From assembly GCF_007859865.1 (NCBI RefSeq), contig NZ_SJPI01000003.1, forward strand, positions 186,001 to 250,000: a stretch of 64,000 bases of DNA, written 5' to 3'. A program made the translations under genes and the position numbers. This DNA is from Rubripirellula amarantea (GTDB taxonomy: Bacteria > Planctomycetota > Planctomycetia > Pirellulales > Pirellulaceae). Each line of letters starts with the position of its first letter. Position 1 is the first letter of the stretch. Positions 1-8,802 of this stretch are shown in pieces. The notes under the pieces were generated by a model. The model made no database searches, had not been told where the DNA came from, and worked only from the letters and a program-made list of their open reading frames with translations.

Positions 1-1684
1 AGGAATTTAATGACGGTGGATCCGACTCCTGCAAAAGTGTCGATCGCTTTCGTGTGCTTCGTGGGGCGGTAAAGATGGTTTGCTCAATGGGTTCGCCATC
101 ACCAAAATCCATCACGTCATCGACGGTTGGAGTTGGGATTGGTGTTGGGTTGGGCTGATCAACCGGAAGCGTATTCAACTTCGTTGCACCTTTGCTTGCC
201 TCAATAGCCGATCCGGATGCCCCGCTCCCAGAATCGGCCTCGTCCGCATAGCTCGCTCTGGCAACCGGAGCGGCTGGCTTGGACTTATTCAAGCGATTGC
301 CGGCAACATTTGCGTTGTCGGAACTTCCCGATCCCTTACCTCCAGAGCCATTGAAGAAGCCGCCGATCATAGATCCCAATCCAGTCGCCAAGTTGCCAGA
401 CTTCGGCGCCGAATCGTCACTCGCGACGGTATTGGATGACTTAGATTTGGGTTCCACATTCGTGAGTGTCAGGGTCTTGGTTGCCAATTGACCGTTTCGA
501 ACGATTCCAAGCGTCAACTTTTCCCCAACCTGTCGCTGCTGTAGTTCCTGACGAAGGGCACTGCCATCGGCAAGCAAGCGTCCATCCACGGAAACGATGC
601 GATCGCCCGGTTTCAATCCTGCTACATCACCGGGCATGTTATTGCGAACATCGGTCACCAAAACGCCTCGCAGTCCGCGCGGGTCCTCGATGATTAACCC
701 TAGTCGAACACGATTGGCCGGTGATCTAGCTTGACGCGGCTGAGTTGGAGGCTTGGCTGCCGAAACGACATCCTGATCCTCTGTTTCGGAGTCCATGGAT
801 GAATCCAATTCCGAGTTTGACGCCAGTTCAGCATTCTCTTGCGATGGCAACTTACTCCTCTGACTGTTCGCGTTTGCGTCAGGTTTTTGTCCAGTCGAAC
901 GAGCCACCAAAGGCACCGAAGTAACGTAAAGCTGTCGATCACGAACGAACTGGACCTTGATCCGATCGCCCGCCTCATGAGTTCGAAGAATGGACGCGAT
1001 TTCGGAAACCGTTGTGGTGCGAACATCGTCGATCTTCACAATTTGATCACCCACACGCATTCCCCCCTCGTCAGCAAAGGAATCTTCGCGAATGCGAGCT
1101 ATCCGAACTCCCGATGCCCCCGCCGAGTCCTTAAAAACGTCAATTCCCATCGAGGCGTATTTCGATGGAGTTGAAGCTTCCTTATCCAAAATCGAGGACT
1201 TTGAGGACTTCGAGGGCGATTCATCAGAATCCATTTCGTTGGAGTCATCCGCCAAAATTGACGACCCAAAATCTTCTTCATCACCGTCTTTGTTCAGCGA
1301 GACACTTGGACCAGATTTTTCGTCAGCCGGATTGATCGCCGACGCACGTGTTGGATTGGCTTCGGCTTTACCATCATCGTTGTCAGCAGTTCGCCCGTAT
1401 CGAGCGACCGCACCGCTTGTCGCTGGTTTGGCTGCTCTTTCCGCCGTTCCTGGAGCCTGACGCGGTTGGGTCAACTGATTCCGCCCCTGATAGTTCGGCT
1501 GAGCGTAGTTTTGACGCGGGTCAGTCGCCGGTGGCCTTGTCGGTGGTGCTGCGTATCGTTGTTGACGAAGCGCCTGGAGACGACGAAATAGCTGTGCGTC
1601 AGCAGTATTGGAATCCCCCACCAACCAAGCAATCGAAACGAGGAAAGTCAGTAGAACGAGAGATTGTGAACGTGGCATGGCCAT
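1..1684 (-). CDS. Secreted protein with two PDZ domains (3' end outside window)
   Basis: The reading frame is open from an ATG at 1684 (second ATG at 1678 in the same frame) to the left edge, so the C-terminus is missing. The first ~27 residues form a signal peptide (hydrophobic SLVLLTFLVSIAWLVG). A Pro/Gln/Arg/Ala-rich low-complexity stretch follows. A first PDZ-like domain (about 960-1160) carries VRIARIREDSFADEGGMRVG and DQIVKID. A second (about 470-710) carries NNMPGDVAGLKPGDRIVSVDG, which is a strong PDZ carboxylate-loop and core match. The tail is Ser/Gly/Asn-rich. No protease catalytic domain is visible in the part present, so this is either a PDZ scaffold or a protease whose other domain lies outside. 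Likely envelope located. It is divergent from the acetyltransferase gene, with 79 bp between the starts. Confidence 0.75.
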   Translation of the reverse strand, partial: MAMPRSQSLVLLTFLVSIAWLVGDSNTADAQLFRRLQALRQQRYAAPPTRPPATDPRQNYAQPNYQGRNQLTQPRQAPGTAERAAKPATSGAVARYGRTADNDDGKAEANPTRASAINPADEKSGPSVSLNKDGDEEDFGSSILADDSNEMDSDESPSKSSKSSILDKEASTPSKYASMGIDVFKDSAGASGVRIARIREDSFADEGGMRVGDQIVKIDDVRTTTVSEIASILRTHEAGDRIKVQFVRDRQLYVTSVPLVARSTGQKPDANANSQRSKLPSQENAELASNSELDSSMDSETEDQDVVSAAKPPTQPRQARSPANRVRLGLIIEDPRGLRGVLVTDVRNNMPGDVAGLKPGDRIVSVDGRLLADGSALRQELQQRQVGEKLTLGIVRNGQLATKTLTLTNVEPKSKSSNTVASDDSAPKSGNLATGLGSMIGGFFNGSGGKGSGSSDNANVAGNRLNKSKPAAPVARASYADEADSGSGASGSAIEASKGATKLNTLPVDQPNPTPIPTPTVDDVMDFGDGEPIEQTIFTAPRSTRKRSTLLQESDPPSLNS

Positions 1685-1763
1685 CACCGGATAAGAATTC
1701 GACAAGCAGTTTTACGGTCCGGCAATCCTTACCTCACCGCGATAGTCTGTATGATACGAGCCA

Positions 1764-2927
1764 ATGCAGATAAGAAAAACGGGTTGGATCGAAAACAAGG
1801 CGAGCGTATTGACTCAAAACCAAGCAAATTACAGGGTCGAAAGCACGCCGATCGAACTTTTGCCGGAAAAGCTTCCGGTTTGGCTGCAAGGAATTTCGAT
1901 CGGAAGAGCGCAGATCATCGTCGATCAACTGCGTTCGGTTATTTCCGACCGGAAAGAGGACCCGAAATCGCAGCCCGCTGTGATCTGGTTGACTGCAACG
2001 CCGACCCAGACAAAGCCGGGAGACGAAACATTCGATCCAGTTGTCCCCGTTTCAATAATCGCGGTGCAGGGCAGGGTCACGAGCCAAGAACACGCCGATA
2101 CCGTCACCGTCATCCACGGCGGCCCAATGGGACCTAGCGACAACGGTGCTCCTACCGACAACGGCGCTTTAATTAACAACGACGTTTCATCGGAAGCTTT
2201 TGTCGAATTGACAGAGGCGTTTGATGAACAAATGCGAAACCGTGGTGTGAAGTTTGCGCAGTGGGCGACAGACCCCGACCCATCGCAGGAAGCGACGTTG
2301 CAATTCGAGTGTTTTGGATTCGCAAAACTTGCGACGCTGCAATACATGAGTGGACAGTTTCCAAGAACGCACAGCCAATTAGAAACTGATCGAAAGCGCA
2401 ATAACAACGCGAGGCTGAAACCATCGCCAGTGTCGCTTAGAGCGATCAATGTCGATGACGCAAAGTCTCTTGAACGATTCGTTAATATTGTCGAGCAGAC
2501 CTATGTTGATACGCTCGATTGTCCGCAACTTAACCAGTTTCGTTCAGCGGCGCAAACGATATCTGGCTATCAAACATCCACGGCCTACGACCCATCGCGC
2601 TGGTTCGAAATCGTTGACGCAGATGATTCAGCCATTGGCGCGGTCATCTTGGCCACTCATAGCGAAAAAGCCAGTGAATTAGTCTATATGGCGCTCATTC
2701 CCTCTGCCCGTGGAAAGGGACTTGGGCATGAAGTTATGCAACGAGTGATCGAAGAGATTCAGATTCGTTTGTCACCTTCGGAACAAAACATAACGATTCC
2801 ACAACTAGTGCTGGCGGTCGATGAAAAGAACGTCCCGGCAAAAAGAATTTACGAAGCAGCGGGACTCAAACCCATGATTCGTGAATGCGTTTGGGGAAAA
2901 CATTTTACTGATCAAGCGATGCGGTAA
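1764..2927 (+). CDS. GNAT-family N-acetyltransferase with long N-terminal extension
   Basis: The protein has 387 residues. The C-terminal ~150 residues show the GNAT fold: the acetyl-CoA loop of motif A appears as VYMALIPSARGKGLGHEV (R-x-x-G-x-G type) and motif B as VDEKNVPAKRIYEAAGL. The N-terminal ~220 residues are less clear. They contain a segment resembling a degenerate second GNAT half (LLPEKLPVWLQG, then alternating beta/alpha pattern) with a low-complexity insertion of repeated DNGAP/TDNGAL. The substrate cannot be read from the sequence. The ATG at 1764 is the first start after the divergent promoter region. There is no neighbour on the same strand close enough for an operon; the next gene is dnaA after ~550 bp. 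It may be a tandem GNAT of the two-domain type, but the N-terminal half lacks an obvious acetyl-CoA loop. Confidence 0.72.
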   Translation: MQIRKTGWIENKASVLTQNQANYRVESTPIELLPEKLPVWLQGISIGRAQIIVDQLRSVISDRKEDPKSQPAVIWLTATPTQTKPGDETFDPVVPVSIIAVQGRVTSQEHADTVTVIHGGPMGPSDNGAPTDNGALINNDVSSEAFVELTEAFDEQMRNRGVKFAQWATDPDPSQEATLQFECFGFAKLATLQYMSGQFPRTHSQLETDRKRNNNARLKPSPVSLRAINVDDAKSLERFVNIVEQTYVDTLDCPQLNQFRSAAQTISGYQTSTAYDPSRWFEIVDADDSAIGAVILATHSEKASELVYMALIPSARGKGLGHEVMQRVIEEIQIRLSPSEQNITIPQLVLAVDEKNVPAKRIYEAAGLKPMIRECVWGKHFTDQAMR

Positions 2928-3480
2928 TTCGGTTCTGTTCAACGACGTTGACGTTTTTCAAATCGCGGTGATGCAACTTAGAAAAACGTCGTTTTGCACG
3001 GACGATTCGTGGACGCATCCCAGCAGCGCGTCGCCTTCCTCTTTGCTCTGCCAACACCTTTTCCACCAGCACGAAAACTCGATTCTTCATCGCGAATCCG
3101 CCATGCAATTTTTGCATTCACAAAGACAACCAGTCACACGCCTGCAAAATCGGGATTTCCGGGGCAACGAGCGACACGAAAAGGAAAGCATCGCACAATC
3201 TTCAATTTCTCTTCACGAGACTATTTGACTTCAATGCTAGCAACCATAGAATCACCCCTCACGCCCACAGGAGGTCTTTCTCACCGGGCGCGCCCCGCTC
3301 ACGGGGCGACTTGGGCTGAACGACCCGTCAATGCCGTTCAGGTCATCTTACTCATCAAACTTTCGCTGGCTTATTCGCACCTTGCCGGTAGAGTTCTCGA
3401 TGAGTGGGGAATCGGAATTTCCACACCCGCAACACGTCCATGCCCGCAACACGTCCATGAAGGAGGATTGCGCTCAACGT
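2928..3480. other. Non-coding region upstream of dnaA; possible origin or dnaA control region
   Basis: No convincing gene is seen in these ~550 bp. It holds a perfect 7-bp GC hairpin (CGCCCCG at 3291-3297 and CGGGGCG at 3302-3308) and the 17-bp tandem duplication at 3426-3459. A single weak DnaA-box-like string (TTTTCCACC at about 3060) was seen but no cluster of boxes, so an origin here is not established. Confidence 0.4.
3426..3459 (+). repeat. Perfect tandem duplication of a 17-bp unit before dnaA
   Basis: The unit CCCGCAACACGTCCATG occurs twice back to back (3426-3442 and 3443-3459). Each copy ends in ATG. Because 17 is not a multiple of three, the two ATGs are in different frames, and the segment is better explained as untranslated leader than as coding sequence. 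This argues for a dnaA start at or after 3457. Confidence 0.9.
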
Positions 3481-5208
3481 ATGTCCGCACCGCACGGCTG
3501 CACCGATGGCAAGGATGTCATTGGAAAATTCACGGATGCTTTGAAACAGCGGCTTGGCGTTGATCGATTCCGAATGTGGTTTTCACACGGAGTCACCTTC
3601 AATGTGGAATCTTGCGGCGAAGGGAATCGCGACACTCTTGTCGTCGAGGTCCGCGGCCAATTCGCGCTCGACCGTTTGCAGAAAAACTTTCTGACCCAAC
3701 TTCGTGGGGCAGCGATGCAGGCAACCGGTAGCGCCATGGATGTTGAACTGCGATTGGAATCGGCCATTCCTCAACAAGCCGAACTGCCTTTGGCAATGGA
3801 AGCCGGTGGCAATGCATCAGCACGAACCGCCCCTGCCATAAAGAATGCACCGGCACGACAAGCTCTCGGTCAAAACCCGGCCACCAGAAAACCTGCGACT
3901 CGACACTCAGCGGCAAGAACGTCGGGAACTCGATCGACAACTAGTCGAGGCGGCACTGCATCTTTGTCGTCGCTAGTTCATAGAGCCGACGGTGCACGAA
4001 GTCGGCGGGCGTCCCAGGAATCGGTTCGCGCCGCTCAACTTGATCAACTCCCGTTGCTCGATCACATAGAATCGCTTGACCAGCAAACCTCGCGTTCGGT
4101 ATCGGCCTCCGCTGGTTCGCAACCCGCAGCAACTGCGACGCCTTCATCGGGTGCCAAACCAAACGCTCGTGCCGCGATGACGATGCAATCGTTTGTCAAA
4201 GGCAGCAGCAACGAACTCGCTCACACCGCGGCCTCGATGGTTTGCCAAACGCCCGGTGTTGCCAGTCCGCTATTTTTGTGCGGTCCCTCGGGAACCGGAA
4301 AGACTCACTTACTTTCTGCGATTGCGGCCCAGCTTCGTCAACGGCATCGCATGCGACGTGTCATGCACATGTCGGCTGAACAATTCACCAATGACTTTGT
4401 TGCGGCTCTTGGCAACAGCGGCATCACCTCGTTCCGAAGTCGCTATCGCGATGTGGACGCATTGTTGATTGACGACATCCAGTTCTTGGGATCCAAGAAA
4501 GCAACCTTACGTGAGCTGCTTTACACGATTGAAACGTTGTCGCACTTGCACCGCCCCATGATTTTCAGCGGACTGCAATCGCCGACTGAAATCCAAGGAC
4601 TCACTAGTGAGTTAGCCGGTCGCATGGCTTCGGGACTGGTGTGCCCACTGCGTGCACTCGATCAAAGCACTCGCGAGACGATCTTGCAAAGGCTTTTCGA
4701 AGAACGTTGTCCGATTGCGGTTCCCGCGGACTTCACGACGCAACTTGCCGGAATGATTGCCGGTGATGGCCGTGTTTTAGGCGGATTGGCGAATAACATC
4801 AATCTGCTGCAGCGAATGAACAACCGCATGCCGACGATGGATGAAGTTCGGCGAATCGCTGGTGACATGCTTCGATCTGCTCAACCGGTCGCCACCCTTT
4901 CGGTTATCGAGACAGCAGTTTGCGAGGCATTCCAATTGCCAGCGGACACCCTACGTGGACAAAAGCAGACGCGTAACGTGACGGAGCCGAGAATGTTGGC
5001 GATGTACTTAGCACGCCAGATGACGTCATCGGCTTATGCGGAAATCGCCAGACACTTTGGCGGCAAGTCACACAGCACGGCCATTGCAGCGGAAAAGAAC
5101 GTTCAGAAATGGATCACCGCTGGTAAATCGATCGGTCGCGGAAGAGCGTTAATGTCGACGCAAGAGGCCATTGATCGCGTGGAAAACCTCCTTCGCGGTG
5201 CTTCATAG
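3481..5208 (+). CDS. dnaA: Chromosomal replication initiator DnaA
   Basis: DnaA binds origin DnaA boxes, melts the origin and recruits the helicase. From the chosen start it has 575 residues. Domain I is about 11-90 (VIGKFTDALKQRLG). A long Ala/Ser/Thr/Arg-rich linker follows to about 235, longer than in enterobacteria. The AAA+ domain starts at SFVKGSSNELAH; Walker A is GPSGTGKTHL (268-277), Walker B LLIDDIQFL (328-336), and a box VII arginine is kept in LAGRMASGL (381). Domain IV has FGGKSHSTAIAAEKN (526-540) where the usual signature is GGRDHSTV. The start at 3481 follows AAGGAGG (3460-3466) at a rather long spacing; ATGs at 3400 and 3457 are alternatives, but the 17-bp duplication makes the earlier one unlikely. 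dnaB follows after 140 bp; dnaN is absent. Confidence 0.93.
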   Translation: MSAPHGCTDGKDVIGKFTDALKQRLGVDRFRMWFSHGVTFNVESCGEGNRDTLVVEVRGQFALDRLQKNFLTQLRGAAMQATGSAMDVELRLESAIPQQAELPLAMEAGGNASARTAPAIKNAPARQALGQNPATRKPATRHSAARTSGTRSTTSRGGTASLSSLVHRADGARSRRASQESVRAAQLDQLPLLDHIESLDQQTSRSVSASAGSQPAATATPSSGAKPNARAAMTMQSFVKGSSNELAHTAASMVCQTPGVASPLFLCGPSGTGKTHLLSAIAAQLRQRHRMRRVMHMSAEQFTNDFVAALGNSGITSFRSRYRDVDALLIDDIQFLGSKKATLRELLYTIETLSHLHRPMIFSGLQSPTEIQGLTSELAGRMASGLVCPLRALDQSTRETILQRLFEERCPIAVPADFTTQLAGMIAGDGRVLGGLANNINLLQRMNNRMPTMDEVRRIAGDMLRSAQPVATLSVIETAVCEAFQLPADTLRGQKQTRNVTEPRMLAMYLARQMTSSAYAEIARHFGGKSHSTAIAAEKNVQKWITAGKSIGRGRALMSTQEAIDRVENLLRGAS

Positions 5209-5215
5209 TTGCTTT

Positions 5216-5236
5216 GGCAGTCAAATGTTGACTGCC
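5216..5236 (+). terminator. Hairpin directly after dnaA, weak terminator or attenuator
   Basis: A perfect 9-bp stem (GGCAGTCAA / TTGACTGCC) with a 3-nt loop lies 7 bp after the dnaA stop and is followed by ATTTCT, a poor U tract. It could partly separate dnaA from dnaB transcription. Confidence 0.45.
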
Positions 5237-5348
5237 ATTTCTGGAACTCGATTGTCAAGATCCTTGAGCGATCGGCGAATCATCCGTTAGCCTGTATCGT
5301 AGACGTACGCGATCGTCCCACCCCCACCCCGCTCCACGGACAGGAACC

Positions 5349-6791
5349 ATGATTTCGGACCCCTCGAACTTCAAGTCGAAGAAGAAAAAACCCCAAGCTT
5401 CCGCCGCTGAAGTACTGCAGCGAGAGCAACCGTTTGACCTTGAAGCCGAGATGGGTGTGATCGGCAGTATCCTGTTGATGCCCGTGGTCTGCGACGAGAT
5501 CGCGTCGCTGAAGGCGGACGATTTCTACGACGACGCCAATCGCATCATCTACGGCATGCTCAGAGAGATGCACGATGCGGGCGAGAAGATCGACATCACG
5601 TTGTTGGTATCGAAACTGCGGCCATCGGGCGATTACGAAAAGGTAGGTGGCGCGCCGTACCTAGCCAAAATATCCGGTTCGGTTCCCAATGCCGCTCACG
5701 CAGCGTTCTACGCTGACATCGTGATGGAAAAAGCGGTCTATCGAAAACTGATTGAATCGAGCACCGAAATTCTGCGAGACGCCTACGAGCAAAACAGCAG
5801 CGCCAAAGAGTTGTGTGCTCAAGCCGAGCAAAAAGTGTTCGCCATCATGGACGGCCGCGGTTCGCAAAGCGTGCACAGTATTGCCGACGTGTTGCACCAA
5901 GCGATGGATCGAATGGAAGCGCGTCTTCGGGACGAGTACGTCGATGGCGGGTCGGAAACTGGGTTGCGTGACTTTGACGAAATGACCGGCGGACTTCACA
6001 ATGGCGAGTTGATTATTTTGGCCGCTCGTCCATCCATGGGCAAAACCGCTTTGGCCATGAACATCGGCGAGCACGCGGCGATTAATCAACGCACACCTGT
6101 TTTGTTTGTGTCGTTGGAAATGTCAGGAATCGAGTTAGCCGACCGGATGCTGTGTTCTCTTGCCAGGGTCAATGGTCACCGCTTACGCAACGGTACTATT
6201 TCATCGGACGACCGCGATCGCTTGGTGATGAAGGCAAATGAAATTAGCCAAGCCCCGCTTTACGTGGACGATTCACCGAGTCGAACGGTTAGTGAGATCG
6301 CGGCGGCCGCGCGTCGAATCAAACGACGTGAAGATGGACTTGGTTTGATTGTGATCGATTACCTGCAATTGATCGAACCGGATAATTCACGTGACCCTCG
6401 TCAAGAACAAGTCGCAAAGATCGCTCGTCGTTTGAAGGGGATGGCTCGAGAACTCGAAGTTCCGTTGCTTTGCTTATCGCAACTCAACCGCCAAGCTGAA
6501 GATGGCAAAGACCACCGCCCCAAACTCAGTCACCTACGTGAATCAGGTGCGATCGAGCAGGATGCCGATGTGGTAATGTTTGTGCACCGCGAAGAGTACT
6601 ACCACCGCGGCGAAGACAAGGCCCAATTTGCCGGTCAAGCGGAAATCATCATTGCCAAACAGCGGAATGGCCCCATTGGCGATGTGGCGCTAACTTGGGA
6701 AGCCGATTTCACACGGTTTAGCGACCGAGCTCCCGAACGACATAACGAGTTTGACGACTACGCCGAATTCAGCAGCCCGGGCGGTTTCTAA
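5349..6791 (+). CDS. dnaB: Replicative DNA helicase DnaB
   Basis: This is the hexameric 5'-3' helicase that unwinds DNA at the replication fork. It has 480 residues, the normal length. The N-terminal DnaB domain is about 25-130 (PFDLEAEMGVIGSILL), then a linker helix and the RecA-like ATPase domain from about 200 (TGLRDFDEMTGGL). Walker A is ARPSMGKTAL (226-235), Walker B LIVIDYLQL (333-341), followed by LCLSQLNRQAE and HLRESGAIEQDADVV, both characteristic of DnaB. No intein is present. The ATG at 5349 has AGGA (5342-5345) in good register. Its position right after dnaA is consistent with co-ordinated replication genes. The next gene starts 42 bp downstream on the same strand. Confidence 0.96.
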   Translation: MISDPSNFKSKKKKPQASAAEVLQREQPFDLEAEMGVIGSILLMPVVCDEIASLKADDFYDDANRIIYGMLREMHDAGEKIDITLLVSKLRPSGDYEKVGGAPYLAKISGSVPNAAHAAFYADIVMEKAVYRKLIESSTEILRDAYEQNSSAKELCAQAEQKVFAIMDGRGSQSVHSIADVLHQAMDRMEARLRDEYVDGGSETGLRDFDEMTGGLHNGELIILAARPSMGKTALAMNIGEHAAINQRTPVLFVSLEMSGIELADRMLCSLARVNGHRLRNGTISSDDRDRLVMKANEISQAPLYVDDSPSRTVSEIAAAARRIKRREDGLGLIVIDYLQLIEPDNSRDPRQEQVAKIARRLKGMARELEVPLLCLSQLNRQAEDGKDHRPKLSHLRESGAIEQDADVVMFVHREEYYHRGEDKAQFAGQAEIIIAKQRNGPIGDVALTWEADFTRFSDRAPERHNEFDDYAEFSSPGGF

Positions 6792-6833
6792 CCTCCCGCA
6801 ACTCATTCTTTTTTCTAGCAACGGTGCCTCCCC

Positions 6834-8657
6834 ATGTCGGATTCTGTTTCGTCGGCTTCAGAAGTCAATGCATACTCGGCGGGCACATCGGTCGACGATA
6901 GCTCAGTGCCGTCTGAGGTTCGTCTGTGGATGACTCCCGCGATCATCATCATGGCGGTCGTCTGGGCGTTATTGATCATTCCGGGAATGATCGCACCGTT
7001 GACGATCATGCACTTCGTGTCTTTGCAAGGTGCCGGAGTGCTCGGGACGCTTTCGTTGACACTTTGGTGGTTGCTGTCTCGCGGCGTTCCTGGCAAGACT
7101 CGCCTTCTTGGCTACGTCACGATATTAGCGATCACGATTGCCACGTTCATGTTAATGAACAAGAGCCTAGGAATCACGATGCTGATCTATGGCCTTCCGA
7201 CTGCGTTGACCATTCTGATCGGATCCTTGACGTTGCTTCGCACGAAAGCTTGGCCAACTCGTAGTCGAGTATCGCTGGCTGCGTTCACCGCATTCATGGT
7301 GGCAATCCAGTTCGTTCGGATTGGTCAAATCGATGCTGCGTTCGCGTTCAGCTTGGTGCCACGCTGGATACCGACCGCCGAAGATAAATTTCTTGCGTCG
7401 CTGCAAGATGACCAACCGACTGCTGAAAATCAATCATCAGAGGCGGAACCAACGGATGCGACGGAGCTCGTGAACCTTCCCAACGACGTCAGCGACACTG
7501 ATTGGGCTGAATTCCGAGGACCACGCCGTGATGGAGTGCTACCGGGTGTAACGTTCGCGAAGGACTGGGAAACAACACCACCTAAAGAAATCTGGCGTAG
7601 TGATGTGGGGCCGGGTTGGTCGTCGTTTTGCATCGTTGGTGATGTATTGTTCACACAGGAACAACGAGGCGAACAGGAAGTGGTCGTCGCGTACTCCGCT
7701 TTGACGGGGAAGTCACTTTGGATCACATCTAACGAAGGACGCTTTGAAGCTTCGATGGGAGGCGTCGGGCCGCGGGCAACCCCCACTTATCACGACGGCA
7801 GACTTTACGTCACCGGAGCCAACGGTTTGATTCAGTGCCTCGATGCGAAAACTGGAAACGTGATTTGGAGCTTTGATGGGGCGGAAGGTCGCGAAGCAGC
7901 GCCGCTTGCATGGGGTTTCGCCAGCTCGCCATTGATTCACCAAGGTAAAGTCCTAGTGGTTACATCGGGCGGAGATGGCCAAGGCGCGGTCGCCCTAGAT
8001 CAAGAAGACGGCAGTGTCATTTGGCGAGCCGGACATGGTTCACATACCTATTCGTCGTGCCAGCTTGAAACCATCGATTCCGTTCAACAGGCTTTGGTGG
8101 TTAGCGATTGGGGAGTCGAAGCTCTTAATCCCGATACCGGGGAAGTCATCTGGGGCAGTGAATGGCTGATTGACGGCATGCCACGAGTAGTACAACCACT
8201 GGTGGTTGGCAATACGGTTTACTTGGGCACCGGGTACGGTAACGGTACTCGGCGCATCGATGTCGCTAAGCAGGATGACGGAAGTTGGTCTGTTAACGAA
8301 GACTGGACCGCTAACCTGAAGCCTTACTTTAACGACATGGTTTATCACCAAGGTCATATCTACGGTTTCGATGGTCCCATCATGTTGTCTATCGATGCTG
8401 AAACCGGCGACAAGAATTGGAAAGGCGGACGCTATGGGCACGGGCAAGCTTTGCTCTTGCCAGCGATGGATGCAATTTTGGTAATCGGCGAGAAAGGAGA
8501 ACTGGCACTCGTTGACGCGTCGCCTGAGAAGTTTGTTGAACTCGCGCAGATGCAGGTGCTCGAAGGCATTACCTGGAATCATCCCGTGATCGTGGGCAAC
8601 CGCTTGTACGTCAGAAACGCCGAGCAGATGGCTTGCTATGAGTTGCCTGAGGAATAA
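6834..8657 (+). CDS. Membrane-anchored PQQ-like beta-propeller protein
   Basis: The protein has 607 residues. The N-terminal ~165 residues contain about four to five hydrophobic membrane segments (for example IIIMAVVWALLIIPGMIAP and LLGYVTILAITIATFMLM). From about residue 215 comes an extracytoplasmic beta-propeller of the PQQ/quinoprotein-repeat type. Repeated blades include LTGKSLWITS, DAKTGNVIWSFDG, QEDGSVIWRAGHG, NPDTGEVIWGS and DAETGDKNWKGG. The segment WAEFRGPRRDGVLPG at the start of the propeller is common in planctomycete proteins of this kind. Catalytic residues of true PQQ alcohol dehydrogenases are not recognisable, so a structural or binding role is as likely as enzymatic activity. 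It may be cotranscribed with dnaB (42-bp gap), but there is no evident functional link. Confidence 0.8.
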   Translation: MSDSVSSASEVNAYSAGTSVDDSSVPSEVRLWMTPAIIIMAVVWALLIIPGMIAPLTIMHFVSLQGAGVLGTLSLTLWWLLSRGVPGKTRLLGYVTILAITIATFMLMNKSLGITMLIYGLPTALTILIGSLTLLRTKAWPTRSRVSLAAFTAFMVAIQFVRIGQIDAAFAFSLVPRWIPTAEDKFLASLQDDQPTAENQSSEAEPTDATELVNLPNDVSDTDWAEFRGPRRDGVLPGVTFAKDWETTPPKEIWRSDVGPGWSSFCIVGDVLFTQEQRGEQEVVVAYSALTGKSLWITSNEGRFEASMGGVGPRATPTYHDGRLYVTGANGLIQCLDAKTGNVIWSFDGAEGREAAPLAWGFASSPLIHQGKVLVVTSGGDGQGAVALDQEDGSVIWRAGHGSHTYSSCQLETIDSVQQALVVSDWGVEALNPDTGEVIWGSEWLIDGMPRVVQPLVVGNTVYLGTGYGNGTRRIDVAKQDDGSWSVNEDWTANLKPYFNDMVYHQGHIYGFDGPIMLSIDAETGDKNWKGGRYGHGQALLLPAMDAILVIGEKGELALVDASPEKFVELAQMQVLEGITWNHPVIVGNRLYVRNAEQMACYELPEE

Positions 8658-8802
8658 TCGGAACAATTCGCACGATCGGCTAGGACAACGCAAAGTGCAA
8701 AGTCTTCCTGCCGCGTAGATTCAGGGCGGGGTAACAAAGAGAGGTACGTTTGAGCACGCGAATGTTTCGCCGCTCTTGATCCCGCTCTTAGCATCCGGCC
8801 CG

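Noticed and set aside
3055-3070. TTTTCCACC as a DnaA box
   Set aside because: Two mismatches to TTATCCACA and no second box nearby; too weak to call an origin.
3331-3480. 5' extension of dnaA to an upstream start at 3331
   Set aside because: The extension reads through the 17-bp tandem duplication and encodes no DnaA-like residues; domain I begins after 3481.
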